DNA of 64,000 nt from Pseudanabaena galeata CCNP1313 (lineage in GTDB: Bacteria > Cyanobacteriota > Cyanobacteriia > Pseudanabaenales > Pseudanabaenaceae). The translations under genes were made by a program, and so were the position numbers. Position 1 is the stretch's first letter. Every line of letters begins with the position of its first letter. The stretch covers positions 62,001 to 126,000 of the forward strand of contig NZ_CP112878.1 of NCBI RefSeq assembly GCF_029910235.1. Reading direction: 5' to 3'. Positions 43,272 to 52,539 of the stretch are shown piece by piece. The notes under the pieces are model-generated. The model was not told the DNA's origin. It saw only the letters and a program-made list of their open reading frames with translations, and did not search any database.

Positions 43272-44578
43272 ATCAAATTAATACATTGCCCGATCGCTTT
43301 GAAATCAGGGAACAACGCAAACTAGAAGTGAAGAAATTTCAACTTTATAGCCAAATGTTCCATATTGGCTCAGAGGTTTCTAAACTTAATCCCTTTGAAT
43401 ATGTGGCAACAGGTAATCGCGTTTATTTACCCGATTGTGATGCTCTAGCCCAAGCATTGCGCGAAGAAGGCAAGTTACAGGAATATATCAATCGCATTGA
43501 AGATAGACAAGAGATCACATCTCTCTTAAAAAATGCCTTTGGCGATCGCTGGTATGACATCGAAACCGATGACGGTAAACCAATTTTCCCTGATTACAGA
43601 TCTAGCAAACGCTTAACTGAGCAGAAAATCACCGATCTGCGTCCGATGATTCGGAATGGTATGGGTAAGCTTTATGTGCCTGGAAGTTCGATTAAGGGTG
43701 CAATTAGAACCGCGATCGCCTATTACTTGCTAAATAACGTCGAGAAATTTAATGTCCCAAAGCAAAATCATGTTAGTGCTATTGAAGGTCAGCTAAAAAA
43801 GAGTTTAGGTGAACTCAAACACAGAGCTAAATTTGTTGACGATCGCTTATTCATGGATGAGTTGTTTGCAAACTATGGTTTAACCTATCAAGATCGCAAT
43901 GCACCCGTTCAAGATCGTCCTAATCCGAATACTGACATTATGAGGGCTATTCACGTTTCTGATACAGAACCGATTGAAGAATTTAAAAAGCCCAATAAGC
44001 AAGGACAAACTGTAATTTACAATCAGTCATTAGTTACTGAAGTATTGGTCACAAGTCATTTTAATGATGGTAAGGCAAAATATTGCGCTTCTCTTTATGC
44101 GGAAATGGTTTCTAATCTGCAAGTTCCCTTTGAGATTACTCTGGATTTAGAAATGCTGTCGTGGTTTCGCCATCGTAATAATATGATTCTTCCTTTTCAG
44201 TCTATTGACGATATTATCAAAATCTGCAAAGAATTTGCTCAAGAGCAATGGGACTTTGAACATGACTATTGGCAGGGTGTTAAAAATAACCTCAATGCTA
44301 AAGATACCAATGGACAAACCATTAATCTCGACTACGATCGCATTCATAAACTGTATGAAAAAGAGACCTGTCCCTATGCTCTCCGAATTGGATGGGGAAG
44401 TGGTATGACAGGAACAACCATCGGAACTTTGCTAGAAGATGGGCTACGCTCTCAAATCCGTGATGCTTGTGGTATTAGAGCGCCCGATTTTGAAGCGCCT
44501 AAGTCACGGCGCACAGTAGCAAACACTAAAAGAGAAATTCAATTTGTCCTCGGTTGGGCTATGTTTAAATCCATATAA
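43268..44578 (+). CDS. csm5: Csm5, terminal RAMP subunit
   Basis: The 436-aa product has the Csm5 pattern: QLYSQMFHIGSEVSKLNPFEYV at the start, LYVPGSSIKGAIRTAIAYYLL near residue 138, and a C-terminal GWGSGMTGTTIGTLL. Csm5 caps the backbone at the crRNA 3' end and takes part in crRNA maturation. It overlaps csm4 by 4 bp and precedes cas6 by 3 bp. Confidence 0.92.
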   Translation: MNQINTLPDRFEIREQRKLEVKKFQLYSQMFHIGSEVSKLNPFEYVATGNRVYLPDCDALAQALREEGKLQEYINRIEDRQEITSLLKNAFGDRWYDIETDDGKPIFPDYRSSKRLTEQKITDLRPMIRNGMGKLYVPGSSIKGAIRTAIAYYLLNNVEKFNVPKQNHVSAIEGQLKKSLGELKHRAKFVDDRLFMDELFANYGLTYQDRNAPVQDRPNPNTDIMRAIHVSDTEPIEEFKKPNKQGQTVIYNQSLVTEVLVTSHFNDGKAKYCASLYAEMVSNLQVPFEITLDLEMLSWFRHRNNMILPFQSIDDIIKICKEFAQEQWDFEHDYWQGVKNNLNAKDTNGQTINLDYDRIHKLYEKETCPYALRIGWGSGMTGTTIGTLLEDGLRSQIRDACGIRAPDFEAPKSRRTVANTKREIQFVLGWAMFKSI

Positions 44579-44581
44579 TTT

Positions 44582-45337
44582 ATGCTAATTCGTTCTACAT
44601 GGCAGCTTAGTGTTCCTGAACCTGTGACATTGCCACGCTCTCACCATCTGAGTTTAACCAAAGACTTACACAATCGGCTTGATATTCGTATGGGTGAAGA
44701 GCAAGTTCCTAGTACTACCTTTTCTGGCATTCTGGGAGTTTGCGATCGCTCTGCTGACTTTATAACTTTTCTACCAGATCAGGTTTATACACTTACTCTA
44801 AGCGGTTTACAAGAGTCATCTTCTAAAGCGATCGCTGATTTAGATCTGGGTGAAGCGCTTGAGTTTTTGGGAGCGCAGTTTGAGATTAGCGATCGTCAAG
44901 ATGAAGTCACTACTTACGAAAATCTTTATACAGAAATAGTTGCGAATGAACCTGAAGCAATTAGAAAATTTGAACTCAATTTTCTCACGCCTACTGCTTT
45001 TGCTCAAAGTCGTACCCATTTACCTCTGCCGATTCCGCAACTAATGTTTCGTAGTTGGCTAGAACGATGGAATCATTTTGCATCTGTATATTTAGGTAGT
45101 GACGATCTGATCGCTTATCTGACCAGTTATTTTACGATCACTCGTCATCACATTAGGACTGGGACTGTGCAGATTCATCAAAGTCAATGTACTGGGTTTA
45201 CGGGTCAGGTGACAATGCAGGCGATCGGTAGGGTCGATCCTTTACTAATCAATGTGGCTAACTTGTTGGTTAATTATGCCGCCTTTTCGGGGACGGGTAT
45301 CAAAACTAGACTTAGCATGGGATATACCAAGTATTGA
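44582..45337 (+). CDS. cas6: Cas6 crRNA endoribonuclease (csm operon copy)
   Basis: The 251-aa protein has the two Cas6 signatures: LNFLTPTAFAQSRTHLPLPIPQ in the middle and the C-terminal glycine-rich loop GFTGQVTMQAIG…FSGTGIKTRLSMGYTKY. Cas6 cleaves the repeat hairpin to leave the ACGGAAAC handle. Candidate general-acid histidines are in the N-terminal RSHHLSL. It is the last gene of the operon and its end abuts leader 4. A second, longer Cas6 is at 57496. Confidence 0.92.
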   Translation: MLIRSTWQLSVPEPVTLPRSHHLSLTKDLHNRLDIRMGEEQVPSTTFSGILGVCDRSADFITFLPDQVYTLTLSGLQESSSKAIADLDLGEALEFLGAQFEISDRQDEVTTYENLYTEIVANEPEAIRKFELNFLTPTAFAQSRTHLPLPIPQLMFRSWLERWNHFASVYLGSDDLIAYLTSYFTITRHHIRTGTVQIHQSQCTGFTGQVTMQAIGRVDPLLINVANLLVNYAAFSGTGIKTRLSMGYTKY

Positions 45338-45573
45338 CGGATGGTTTCAGATAATTTACACTAGCGTTATCGCTGATCAGTTCTAGGGGTCAGCCAGTAC
45401 CTTGAAAACCGCATAACTTCGTCAACCCCAAGAACTCGCTCTCCCAGTAAGGGTTTGAGCCTATTTTGAAAGAGCCTTATTGAAAACTATTCTCAATAAT
45501 TTGACAATTTTCTTACCCCCAAGAATTTTCGTGTTGTCAAATGCGCTCTAGGCTAGCTATCCAGAAGCCGAGG
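45338..45573 (+). promoter_or_regulatory. CRISPR leader 4 (class C motif)
   Basis: Motif copies are at 45379-45392 (inverted AGTTCTAGGGGTCA), 45423-45436 (direct CAACCCCAAGAACT) and 45515-45528 (direct ACCCCCAAGAATTT, 45 bp before the array). It differs from leader 3 at only a few positions, including upstream GATGGTTTCAGATAATTT, so the two arose by duplication. Confidence 0.75.
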
Positions 45574-46227
45574 GTTTCAATTTTTTTACCCCGCAAGGGG
45601 ACGGAAACAGAAACCAATTTCTGGAGTGCCATTAACATAAAGTTTCAATTTTTTTACCCCGCAAGGGGACGGAAACGTTTGTTTTAGTTATTTCTTCCAG
45701 TCAAACAAAAGTTTCAATTTTTTTACCCCGCAAGGGGACGGAAACGTAACGCTGTAGATGGCAAATAGTGAATATTTTACCGTTTCAATTTTTTTACCCC
45801 GCAAGGGGACGGAAACGGAGTGGTACCACTTCCCATTGTGTTGCCAATGGTTTCAATTTTTTTACCCCGCAAGGGGACGGAAACCCGTAAAGATTTTCAA
45901 TAAAGCCAGTTGGAACGGTTTCAATTTTTTTACCCCGCAAGGGGACGGAAACAGGCATAAACACGTATTGACCAACATTTTCTAAAGTTTCAATTTTTTT
46001 ACCCCGCAAGGGGACGGAAACATTTTGAAGTTCAAGTGGCAGATTTACCACAGGTTTCAATTTTTTTACCCCGCAAGGGGACGGAAACACTCATCGAGGT
46101 TTGTAGTCAATGCCATCGAAGGAGTTTCAATTTTTTTACCCCGCAAGGGGACGGAAACTTGAGCTATTAATATACAGATTATGAATGCACTTGTTTCAAT
46201 TTTTTTACCCCGCAAGGGGACGGAAAC
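45574..46227 (+). CRISPR. CRISPR array 4: 10 repeats, 9 spacers
   Basis: Ten 35-bp repeats start at 45574, 45642, 45711, 45782, 45850, 45918, 45987, 46054, 46124 and 46193. Each begins GTTTCAATTTTTTTA and ends in the shared core. Spacers are 33-36 bp. The array directly follows the csm operon, and the repeat type is identical to array 5. Confidence 0.97.
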
Positions 46228-46507
46228 GCAGGAGAAAGAGGGAAGAAAGAAGATTGAAGAGAGAAGAAAAGATAAAAAACAAGAAAACTGTAATGATGAG
46301 AAATAAGTAGGACTTACGCAAAAATGCCCTGAAAGCCTCATTTTGCCGTAGGGGCAATTCATGAATTGCCCCTACGGCTCGTTCTTTTGCGTAAGTCCTA
46401 ATAAGAAATAATGATTTACCAAAAAATTCAATCCAAATTCGATCTTCAGTCTTCCCTCTTCCGTCTTTAATTTCAGTCTTCCCTCTTCGATCTTCCGTTT
46501 TCCCTGC
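46228..46507. repeat. Array 4 trailer (purine/pyrimidine element interrupted by a MITE)
   Basis: The purine arm starts right after the last repeat (GGAGAAAGAGGGAAGAAAG), and the pyrimidine arm (CGATCTTCAGTCTTCCCTCTT) ends near 46500. The element is split at 46308-46400 by an insertion. No gene is supported in this 280-bp gap. Confidence 0.7.
46308..46400. mobile_element. 93-bp palindromic MITE with 5-bp target duplication
   Basis: The terminal inverted repeats TAGGACTTACGCAAAA and complement enclose a second palindrome built on GGGGCAATTCATGAATTGCC. The target duplication ATAAG is at 46303-46307 and 46401-46405. Both the palindrome and these ends are of a kind common in cyanobacterial genomes. 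It carries no gene and would need a transposase in trans. Confidence 0.85.
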
Positions 46508-46786
46508 TTATACCCCCCTAACCTCCAACACCACATTTTCCACCTCTTGACTACACCAATCACTCAAAACGATCGCATCCAAAAGCGGCGATGACACACC
46601 CTCAACACGGCGAATAGTTTTAATCACCGCAAAAATTGACCGCCACCATTGACGGTCGGCAAGGATGGGACAATCTTGAGCTACGATTTCACCAAGCAAT
46701 GCAGGATAGAGCCTTTGGACAGCACTGAGTAGATCGATCGACTCAGACTCACTATGAGAGATTTTGATCAGATTAATCGACTTCAA
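46508..46786 (-). CDS. Hypothetical protein downstream of STAND NTPase (92 aa)
   Basis: The small helical protein (LLSAVQRLYPALLGEIVAQDC, WWRSIFAVIKTIRRVEG) overlaps the end of the STAND gene by 14 bp, so it is translated with it. No known motif. It may be a partner or effector part of the NTPase system, or a modified continuation of its helical repeats. Confidence 0.5.
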   Translation of the reverse strand: MKSINLIKISHSESESIDLLSAVQRLYPALLGEIVAQDCPILADRQWWRSIFAVIKTIRRVEGVSSPLLDAIVLSDWCSQEVENVVLEVRGV

Positions 46787-49700
46787 AAAAAAAACGAGTC
46801 TGTATGGCTATTTTCTCCCGATGGATTTTAGGAGATTCAGTTTGAGCGATCGCCTTCAGTGCAGAAATATAAACCCGCGCCAAACCACCATCAAAATTTT
46901 GATCAACCCTTCGCGGCAAATCACCGATCGCCTCAAATGCCGCATCAGGTAACTGGCGATAGCGCTGCACCCACGCCGCCACAATCTCGCATAAAGCACA
47001 AGCAACTACCTGATTGTCTTCTCGCAAAAGCATCCCACAAATAGTAGCCAGATCCGACTCAGTGAGATTACGCCCCTTATCATAGTGAGCAAAGAGAGCC
47101 TTCAGCACATTCACCCTTACACCGATAAACCGACTCTTGAGCAAAGGAATCAGGCGATCGCTGGTGAGCATTGGCAAATTAACAAAATCCTGACTAGCAG
47201 AAACTGCAATATCTTTGAATTTAGAAAGACAGGCTTCCAGTAACTTGGCGATCGCATCTTGGTTAATTGATGCTTGTTGCCGATAGTAAGCTACTAAAAC
47301 TGACTGAGTTGATTTATCGAGAGCCAAGAAATGGGGATGATTAGCAATTGGCTCAAAGCGAAGTAACCGCACCTGCTCATTTTGGCGATCGCGCTCTGGT
47401 AATTGGGAAATAAGCTGACGCAGTAGCGATCGTGCAGTGAAAGAAGCATCAGCCAATTTATCCACTGCAAAAAGCAAATCTCGCATCGGGATCTCATCTT
47501 GAGGCAGTTGACTTAACCAACCTGCTAATAGTTCTTGACTAGCAGATGGAAATTTATCGCCCAATTTATTGATAAAGGCAGCTAAGGGCTTCAGACAAGC
47601 GGGAGCAAGCGTTAAGGGATCTTTTTGTGCAACCCATAGCGCAATTTGTTCACCTGCACCTTGCTCAAGTGCGGCAGCGATCGCAATGTAATTTCGTCGT
47701 AAGCGATCGATATTGTGAGCAATAATATCTTCTAAAATACCTGACAGTACCTGCTGATTTTCCGATGCATAGCAGCCGATGGCTGAAGCTTGAATGGCAT
47801 CCCAACCCTTCGCATATTCTGAGTAGAGAGCATCTTGCCAAGTTTGCCATAGAGAAAAGTTTTTAACCGATAGAGACTCATGGATCACCTTGGCAACAAA
47901 CTTGACTGTGGCAACTTCCAAAGCTTGAAAATTGCCAATAGGGAATTTCAGTAAATCGATTAGCCATTGCCTACGGATTTCTGCTGATATTGTCGGTCGT
48001 GAATGTAAGTCAAGTATGGCAATGCGCGTATCATGACCAAAAAATTGATAATGTTCGCGAATTGATTGGAGCAATTTGGGTTTAGGATTCTCAGCTAATA
48101 ATGGTAAACAATGTTGGAGCAACCAACCATAGACAATAGCTCGATCTTCTTTGCCAGCGTAAATTTGATGATTAGTACTGCCATCACGCCTTGCTACAGA
48201 CAAGATCGCTTCTGGCAGGCGATCGCTGAGGGTATACCACCATTGGGCAATCAGGAGACTGATCGTCTTTGCTGTGTTGATCGTAGGCGTATGACCACTA
48301 CGCTCTAGCAAACTTAACAACAGATCCCACACATATTCAATCAATTGGCGCGGAGCGATTTCTAAAGCTTGCCTTAAGCGCTTTTGGTAGACTTCACCAA
48401 GTTCTAGCGCCGTTGGCAACAAATCCTGTAATGCATCGGGGCGATCGCGTGAAGCGGCGGCAAAGGCGATCGCGCTAAAGACAGCTAAGTTCCGACGGTC
48501 AAGCCGTTCTAGAGCCTCGTGCCATTCGGTCTCTTCTACTAAAATGGTGAGGTGTTGACGTAAAACAGGATACCAATAGGTACTGGTGGCATCAGCATTA
48601 TGTAATTGATTGAACCATGCTATCCGTTGAGGCTTAACGGTTTGACGGGTTAACCAATAGGCGATCGCATATTCCAAAAGGGTCTGGTGAAAGAAATGTA
48701 CCCGCATTGATGGTAAATGTTCGATCACTCCTTCACTCAACAGATCGTCATAGGCTGCGGTCAAATTCGCATCAAAGCCAATATCAATTTCATCGCGATA
48801 GAGCGATTCCTGTAGCTTGCTTTGAGACAATCCAAATAGAGAACGGGCGATCGCTAAACATAGTCTTTCTTTATCCATTGCTAAGAGAGAAGTCCGACTG
48901 CGATCGCCTCGACTATAGGTAACTTTCTCTTGCCAATAACGTTGATACAGCTTACTTACCGTCAAATCGGACGGAACATTACCATCTCTGGCAAACAAAT
49001 CGCAAAGCAAGGCTAATAGTAAGGGATTTTCGATAATTTCTCTTAACGAACGGCTATCTGCTGATAGAGCAAGAATTTGGTTAGCAAAGGCTGAACCCTG
49101 TTGCTTTAAGTTGGTTTCTTGTCTAGCAAAAAAAGTAGCAGCAGCTTGGCTGATTTCAGCTTGGTTAAAGACTGGAACCGTATGCCGATCGAGCAATTGG
49201 AAAACGCCAGACATCCGTTCGCGAATTGGTTCGAGAACTTCGTTATAGTCTTGTTCGCGGCAAGTAAAAACAACCGTTGTCCCTGTCTCAAGGATTTGCC
49301 GCAATAAACGGTCAAAAACTAGGACAAAGGCATTACTCGCCACTAAGTCCACGGTATCAATCAGCAGAACCCCTCGGCTACAACTTTGGTGCATTTCTTC
49401 ACACACAGACACAATGGAAAGGGATTGTCCTGTGAGACTTTCACCAAAGGAGATCGCTAAATCCTGTAACGATGGACGGGTCTCTAATGAGAGAGACGCA
49501 CATAAAACCAAGCCAACCCAACCTGATTTCTCGCGGCTAAGTTCATCGTATAGATTGCCAAGAATCGTACTTTTGCCATAGCCTGCACCACCCACAATCG
49601 TTACGATACGCTGAAAGCCTTCTTTTGTGCCTCGATGAATGGCAGGTAAATATTTTTTCTCCACAACTTCACGGGGAATGCGTTCGAGAATGCGTGGAGT

Positions 49701-50012
49701 TAGGGATTGCCTCGCGATCGCTGATTGTTGACGGACTAATTGACTAGTTTTGCTTGGCTCAGGTTCTGGCTTTTGCTGATCTTCTAGATCCTGTAAACCA
49801 TCAACCATGCTTTCCCATTGCAGATCGAGAAAATGGCAAATTTCGATAAATGGAAACCGATCAATGGGTTTGCTATTAAAAAACTTATTTACGGTTGACC
49901 ATGAGGCAATTCCTGTATTTGCGATCGCTTTTTGAGTAATCCCCTTACGCTTCAAAGCTTGTCTTGCCCTGATCAATCCCTCCGCAGAGACACACAGCGA
50001 TCGCCCCGTCAT
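46773..50012 (-). CDS. STAND NTPase with N-terminal HTH and C-terminal helical repeats
   Basis: The 1079-aa protein has an N-terminal XRE-like HTH (LIRARQALKRKGITQKAIANTGIASWSTVNKFF, about 12-46). A NACHT/AP-ATPase core follows with Walker A GGAGYGKST (141-149) and Walker B GVLLIDTVDL (Asp219), plus a Leu-rich winged-helix region (PLLLALLCDLFARDG). More than 500 residues of HEAT-like helical repeats complete it. STAND proteins act as sensors that oligomerise on recognising a ligand. Bacterial members include antiphage sensors and regulators. With an HTH in place of a killing domain, it may be a regulator. It is divergent from RT-Cas1 module B across three regularly spaced repeats. Function is inferred. 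Confidence 0.8.
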   Translation of the reverse strand: MTGRSLCVSAEGLIRARQALKRKGITQKAIANTGIASWSTVNKFFNSKPIDRFPFIEICHFLDLQWESMVDGLQDLEDQQKPEPEPSKTSQLVRQQSAIARQSLTPRILERIPREVVEKKYLPAIHRGTKEGFQRIVTIVGGAGYGKSTILGNLYDELSREKSGWVGLVLCASLSLETRPSLQDLAISFGESLTGQSLSIVSVCEEMHQSCSRGVLLIDTVDLVASNAFVLVFDRLLRQILETGTTVVFTCREQDYNEVLEPIRERMSGVFQLLDRHTVPVFNQAEISQAAATFFARQETNLKQQGSAFANQILALSADSRSLREIIENPLLLALLCDLFARDGNVPSDLTVSKLYQRYWQEKVTYSRGDRSRTSLLAMDKERLCLAIARSLFGLSQSKLQESLYRDEIDIGFDANLTAAYDDLLSEGVIEHLPSMRVHFFHQTLLEYAIAYWLTRQTVKPQRIAWFNQLHNADATSTYWYPVLRQHLTILVEETEWHEALERLDRRNLAVFSAIAFAAASRDRPDALQDLLPTALELGEVYQKRLRQALEIAPRQLIEYVWDLLLSLLERSGHTPTINTAKTISLLIAQWWYTLSDRLPEAILSVARRDGSTNHQIYAGKEDRAIVYGWLLQHCLPLLAENPKPKLLQSIREHYQFFGHDTRIAILDLHSRPTISAEIRRQWLIDLLKFPIGNFQALEVATVKFVAKVIHESLSVKNFSLWQTWQDALYSEYAKGWDAIQASAIGCYASENQQVLSGILEDIIAHNIDRLRRNYIAIAAALEQGAGEQIALWVAQKDPLTLAPACLKPLAAFINKLGDKFPSASQELLAGWLSQLPQDEIPMRDLLFAVDKLADASFTARSLLRQLISQLPERDRQNEQVRLLRFEPIANHPHFLALDKSTQSVLVAYYRQQASINQDAIAKLLEACLSKFKDIAVSASQDFVNLPMLTSDRLIPLLKSRFIGVRVNVLKALFAHYDKGRNLTESDLATICGMLLREDNQVVACALCEIVAAWVQRYRQLPDAAFEAIGDLPRRVDQNFDGGLARVYISALKAIAQTESPKIHREKIAIQTRFFFEVD

Positions 50013-50032
50013 GCCAATTACTCCGCTTTTAG

Positions 50033-50087
50033 TAACTCATATACCGAAGTCATATAACTCATATACACCATATCGGTAACTCATATA
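50033..50087. promoter_or_regulatory. Three 11-bp direct repeats at exact 22-bp spacing (candidate operator)
   Basis: TAACTCATATA occurs at 50033-50043, 50055-50065 and 50077-50087. The 22-bp period places all copies on one face of the helix. The array fills the gap between the divergent STAND-HTH gene (start 50012) and RT-Cas1 module B (start 50141). Binding by the HTH of the STAND protein would be a natural explanation. Confidence 0.7.
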
Positions 50088-50140
50088 GCCATTCTCGACA
50101 ATAAAAGTCATGACGAAACCCAACACCCAAATCAAACGAT

Positions 50141-52111
50141 ATGAAAATTGCCATCGAAGAATTGGCGATCGCTTGGAATCTTGTCCAAAAGGGCAGCCGT
50201 TCCGCAGGGATTGATGGGATCACCGTTGATTTATTTGCGGGAATTGCTGCTGAGCAACTTCAAACGATCCAACAACATATCTACCAAGAGCGGTATGTGT
50301 TTAGTCCTGCTAAGGGTTTTTATTTACCTAAAAAAGACGGTGGTCAAAGGCTAGTCGGCATTCCTACAGTGCGCGATCGCGTAGTCCAACGCTTTATGTT
50401 GCAAAGGGCTTATCCCAAGCTCGATCGCGCCATTAGCAAAGCTGCCTTTGCCTATCGTCCTAGTTACGGAACTCTAGATGCGATCGAACGAGTGGCGGAA
50501 GCCTATCACCATCAACCTGCATGGGTAGTCAAAGCTGATATCCAAAGCTTTTTCGATAACCTTTCTTGGACGTTACTTTGCGATCGCATTGAGAAGCTCA
50601 AACTTGCTGCGATGTTGCATCACCTAATGATCCAGCAACTCAAGGCAGGAATTGTGATTAATGGCTACTTTACCCGTCCTAATAAAGGGATTTTACAAGG
50701 TGGCATTCTCTCTGGCGCACTAGCAAATCTCTACCTCAGTCAGTTTGATCGCCAATGTTTGAATGCTGGCATCAATCTCGTGCGCTATGGCGATGACTGT
50801 CTAGCGGTCTGCCACAGTCCCATACAGGCAAATCGCACGATTTCACTGATGGCGGAATGGTTAGAAGCCATTTACTTACGCCTTCATCCAGAGAAAACCC
50901 ATATTTTTGCGCCCGATCAGGAGTTTACGTTTTTGGGCTATCGCTTTTGTGGCGGTGAAATCTATCCCCCCGAACGCAAGACCTCCACCGAGGCTAAGCC
51001 CAAACCATCACCGCAGCCAAGTGCTGTCCGTCCGCTCATCTGTGGCATCGTCAAGGGCGATCGCCAATCTAGCAGTAAATCTCATCAAGAATATTGGAAA
51101 GAAGGTATGTCTACACTCTATGTCAGCGATCAAGGTGCTTATCTCAAAGTGCAACAGCAACAGTTTCAAGTCTTTCACCAGCAGCAATTGCGCTGTAATG
51201 TGCCGATTAATCGGGTCAGTCATGTGGTTTTGTTTGGTAGCTGCACGATGTCTCATGGTGCTGTGAGTTTGGCTTTGCAACATCGGATTCCTGTGATGTA
51301 TTTGTCTAGCAATGGGCGCTATTTTGGAAGATTGCAAACCGCAAATCAGGCAAAAGTTGAGTATCTATCCCAACAGGTTTTGCATTCCCATGATCCTGTT
51401 TTTGTACTCACTCAGGCAAAAAGTATTGTGGCAGGCAAAATCCATAATTCACGGATTGTCTTACAGCGTCTCAATCGCAAACGCAAGACAGAGATGGCAA
51501 CCCATGCCATTAGTGAATTGGCGGAGTCAATCCAAAGTATCCCGACTATTGAATCCGTGGAATCTTTGCTTGGGGTTGAAGGTCATGCGGCAAATTTGTA
51601 CTTTCAAGCTTTTGCTTCTCTGCTCAATGGCAAGTTTGAATTTGAAAAGCGAACTCGCCGCCCACCCACCGATCCAATTAACAGTCTCTTGAGTTTGGGC
51701 TATACCCTGCTTTCCCAAAATGTACACTCGATGATTGAAGCGATCGGTTTGCATACGCACTTTGGTAATTTGCATACGCCACGCCCCAACTTACCTGCCT
51801 TGGTTTGTGACTTGATGGAGGAGTTTCGCGCTCCTGTAGTTGATTCATTTGTGGCTTATTTGATCAATTCCAATATCTTCTCCCCAGAAGATTTTACGCC
51901 TCCCGATGCGCGAGGTGGTGTGTATCTCCATCCCGATGGACTGAAGCGTTTCTTGAAGCATTGGGAAGAGAAACTGGCGACAGAGGTTGTGCATTTGCAT
52001 ACGGGCTATAAGGTCAGTTATCGCCGTTGTATGGAGTTACAGGTTTGGGAATATGTTGCTTGCCTGATTGGTGAGCAAGCAGTATACCGTCCGATGAAGT
52101 GGGATAAATAG
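50141..52111 (+). CDS. cas1: RT-Cas1 fusion, module B
   Basis: The 656-aa protein is laid out like module A. The RT domain is in about 1-275 (LVGIPTVRDRVVQ, KADIQSFFDNLSW at 131-143, QGGILSGALANLYLSQF, YGDD at 216-219, FTFLGYRF). A Pro-rich linker follows, then Cas1 from about 320 (MSTLYVSDQGAYL, Glu480 in LGVEGHAAN, His545 in GNLHTPR, VCDLMEEFRAPVVD). The RT active site is YGDD, not YADD as in module A, and the two proteins diverge throughout, so this is not a recent duplicate. No Cas6 fusion. cas2 follows after one base. Identity is certain; spacer acquisition from RNA is plausible from the family. Confidence 0.95.
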   Translation: MKIAIEELAIAWNLVQKGSRSAGIDGITVDLFAGIAAEQLQTIQQHIYQERYVFSPAKGFYLPKKDGGQRLVGIPTVRDRVVQRFMLQRAYPKLDRAISKAAFAYRPSYGTLDAIERVAEAYHHQPAWVVKADIQSFFDNLSWTLLCDRIEKLKLAAMLHHLMIQQLKAGIVINGYFTRPNKGILQGGILSGALANLYLSQFDRQCLNAGINLVRYGDDCLAVCHSPIQANRTISLMAEWLEAIYLRLHPEKTHIFAPDQEFTFLGYRFCGGEIYPPERKTSTEAKPKPSPQPSAVRPLICGIVKGDRQSSSKSHQEYWKEGMSTLYVSDQGAYLKVQQQQFQVFHQQQLRCNVPINRVSHVVLFGSCTMSHGAVSLALQHRIPVMYLSSNGRYFGRLQTANQAKVEYLSQQVLHSHDPVFVLTQAKSIVAGKIHNSRIVLQRLNRKRKTEMATHAISELAESIQSIPTIESVESLLGVEGHAANLYFQAFASLLNGKFEFEKRTRRPPTDPINSLLSLGYTLLSQNVHSMIEAIGLHTHFGNLHTPRPNLPALVCDLMEEFRAPVVDSFVAYLINSNIFSPEDFTPPDARGGVYLHPDGLKRFLKHWEEKLATEVVHLHTGYKVSYRRCMELQVWEYVACLIGEQAVYRPMKWDK

Positions 52112-52112
52112 G

Positions 52113-52391
52113 ATGTTTTATCTAGTTTGCTACGACATCGTTAACGATCGCCGTCGTACTAAAGTCTCAAACTTTTTGCAGGGGTATGGACTGAGGGTAC
52201 AGAAGTCGGTATTTGAGTGTGTGCTGTCTCCCGATCAGTACAAAACGGTACAGAAACGTGTTCAGAAGCTGATTAAGGCGCAAGAAGACCAGATTCGGTT
52301 TTATCCCATGTCCCCACGACATCGACAGTTAGTAAAGATTGTGGGGATGCAACCTGATTTTCAGGTTGATGATGTGGCTTTTATTGTCTGA
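52113..52391 (+). CDS. cas2: Cas2, module B
   Basis: The 92-aa Cas2 has LVCYDIVNDRRRTKVSNFLQ at the start and KSVFECVLSPDQY. It starts one base after the RT-Cas1 stop, so the pair is translationally coupled. It forms the integrase core with Cas1. It differs clearly from module A Cas2, supporting an independent origin. Confidence 0.95.
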   Translation: MFYLVCYDIVNDRRRTKVSNFLQGYGLRVQKSVFECVLSPDQYKTVQKRVQKLIKAQEDQIRFYPMSPRHRQLVKIVGMQPDFQVDDVAFIV

Positions 52392-52397
52392 AAAAGA

Positions 52398-52483
52398 GAT
52401 CCCCCCAGCCCCCCCCCAGCCCCCCTTAGAAAGGGGGGGAAATCTTCTTCTTCCCCCTTTTTAAGGGGGATTGAGGGGGATCT
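52398..52483. repeat. G/C-run palindromic dispersed element
   Basis: AGATCCCCCC at the left and GGGGGATCT at the right bracket runs of C and G around CTTAGAAAG and CCCCCTTTTTAAGGGGG. This kind of imperfect palindrome is a common dispersed element in cyanobacteria. Here it separates cas2 from the four-helix gene and could act as a terminator. Confidence 0.65.
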
Positions 52484-52539
52484 AAAACAATTCTTAATCG
52501 TTTCTAATCGAAAACTAAATTTAACAATATGAGGTGGTT

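Noticed and set aside
50033-50087. Plasmid replication origin with 22-bp iterons
   Set aside because: Only three copies, no rep gene or AT-rich/DnaA box context; the divergent-promoter location fits an operator better.
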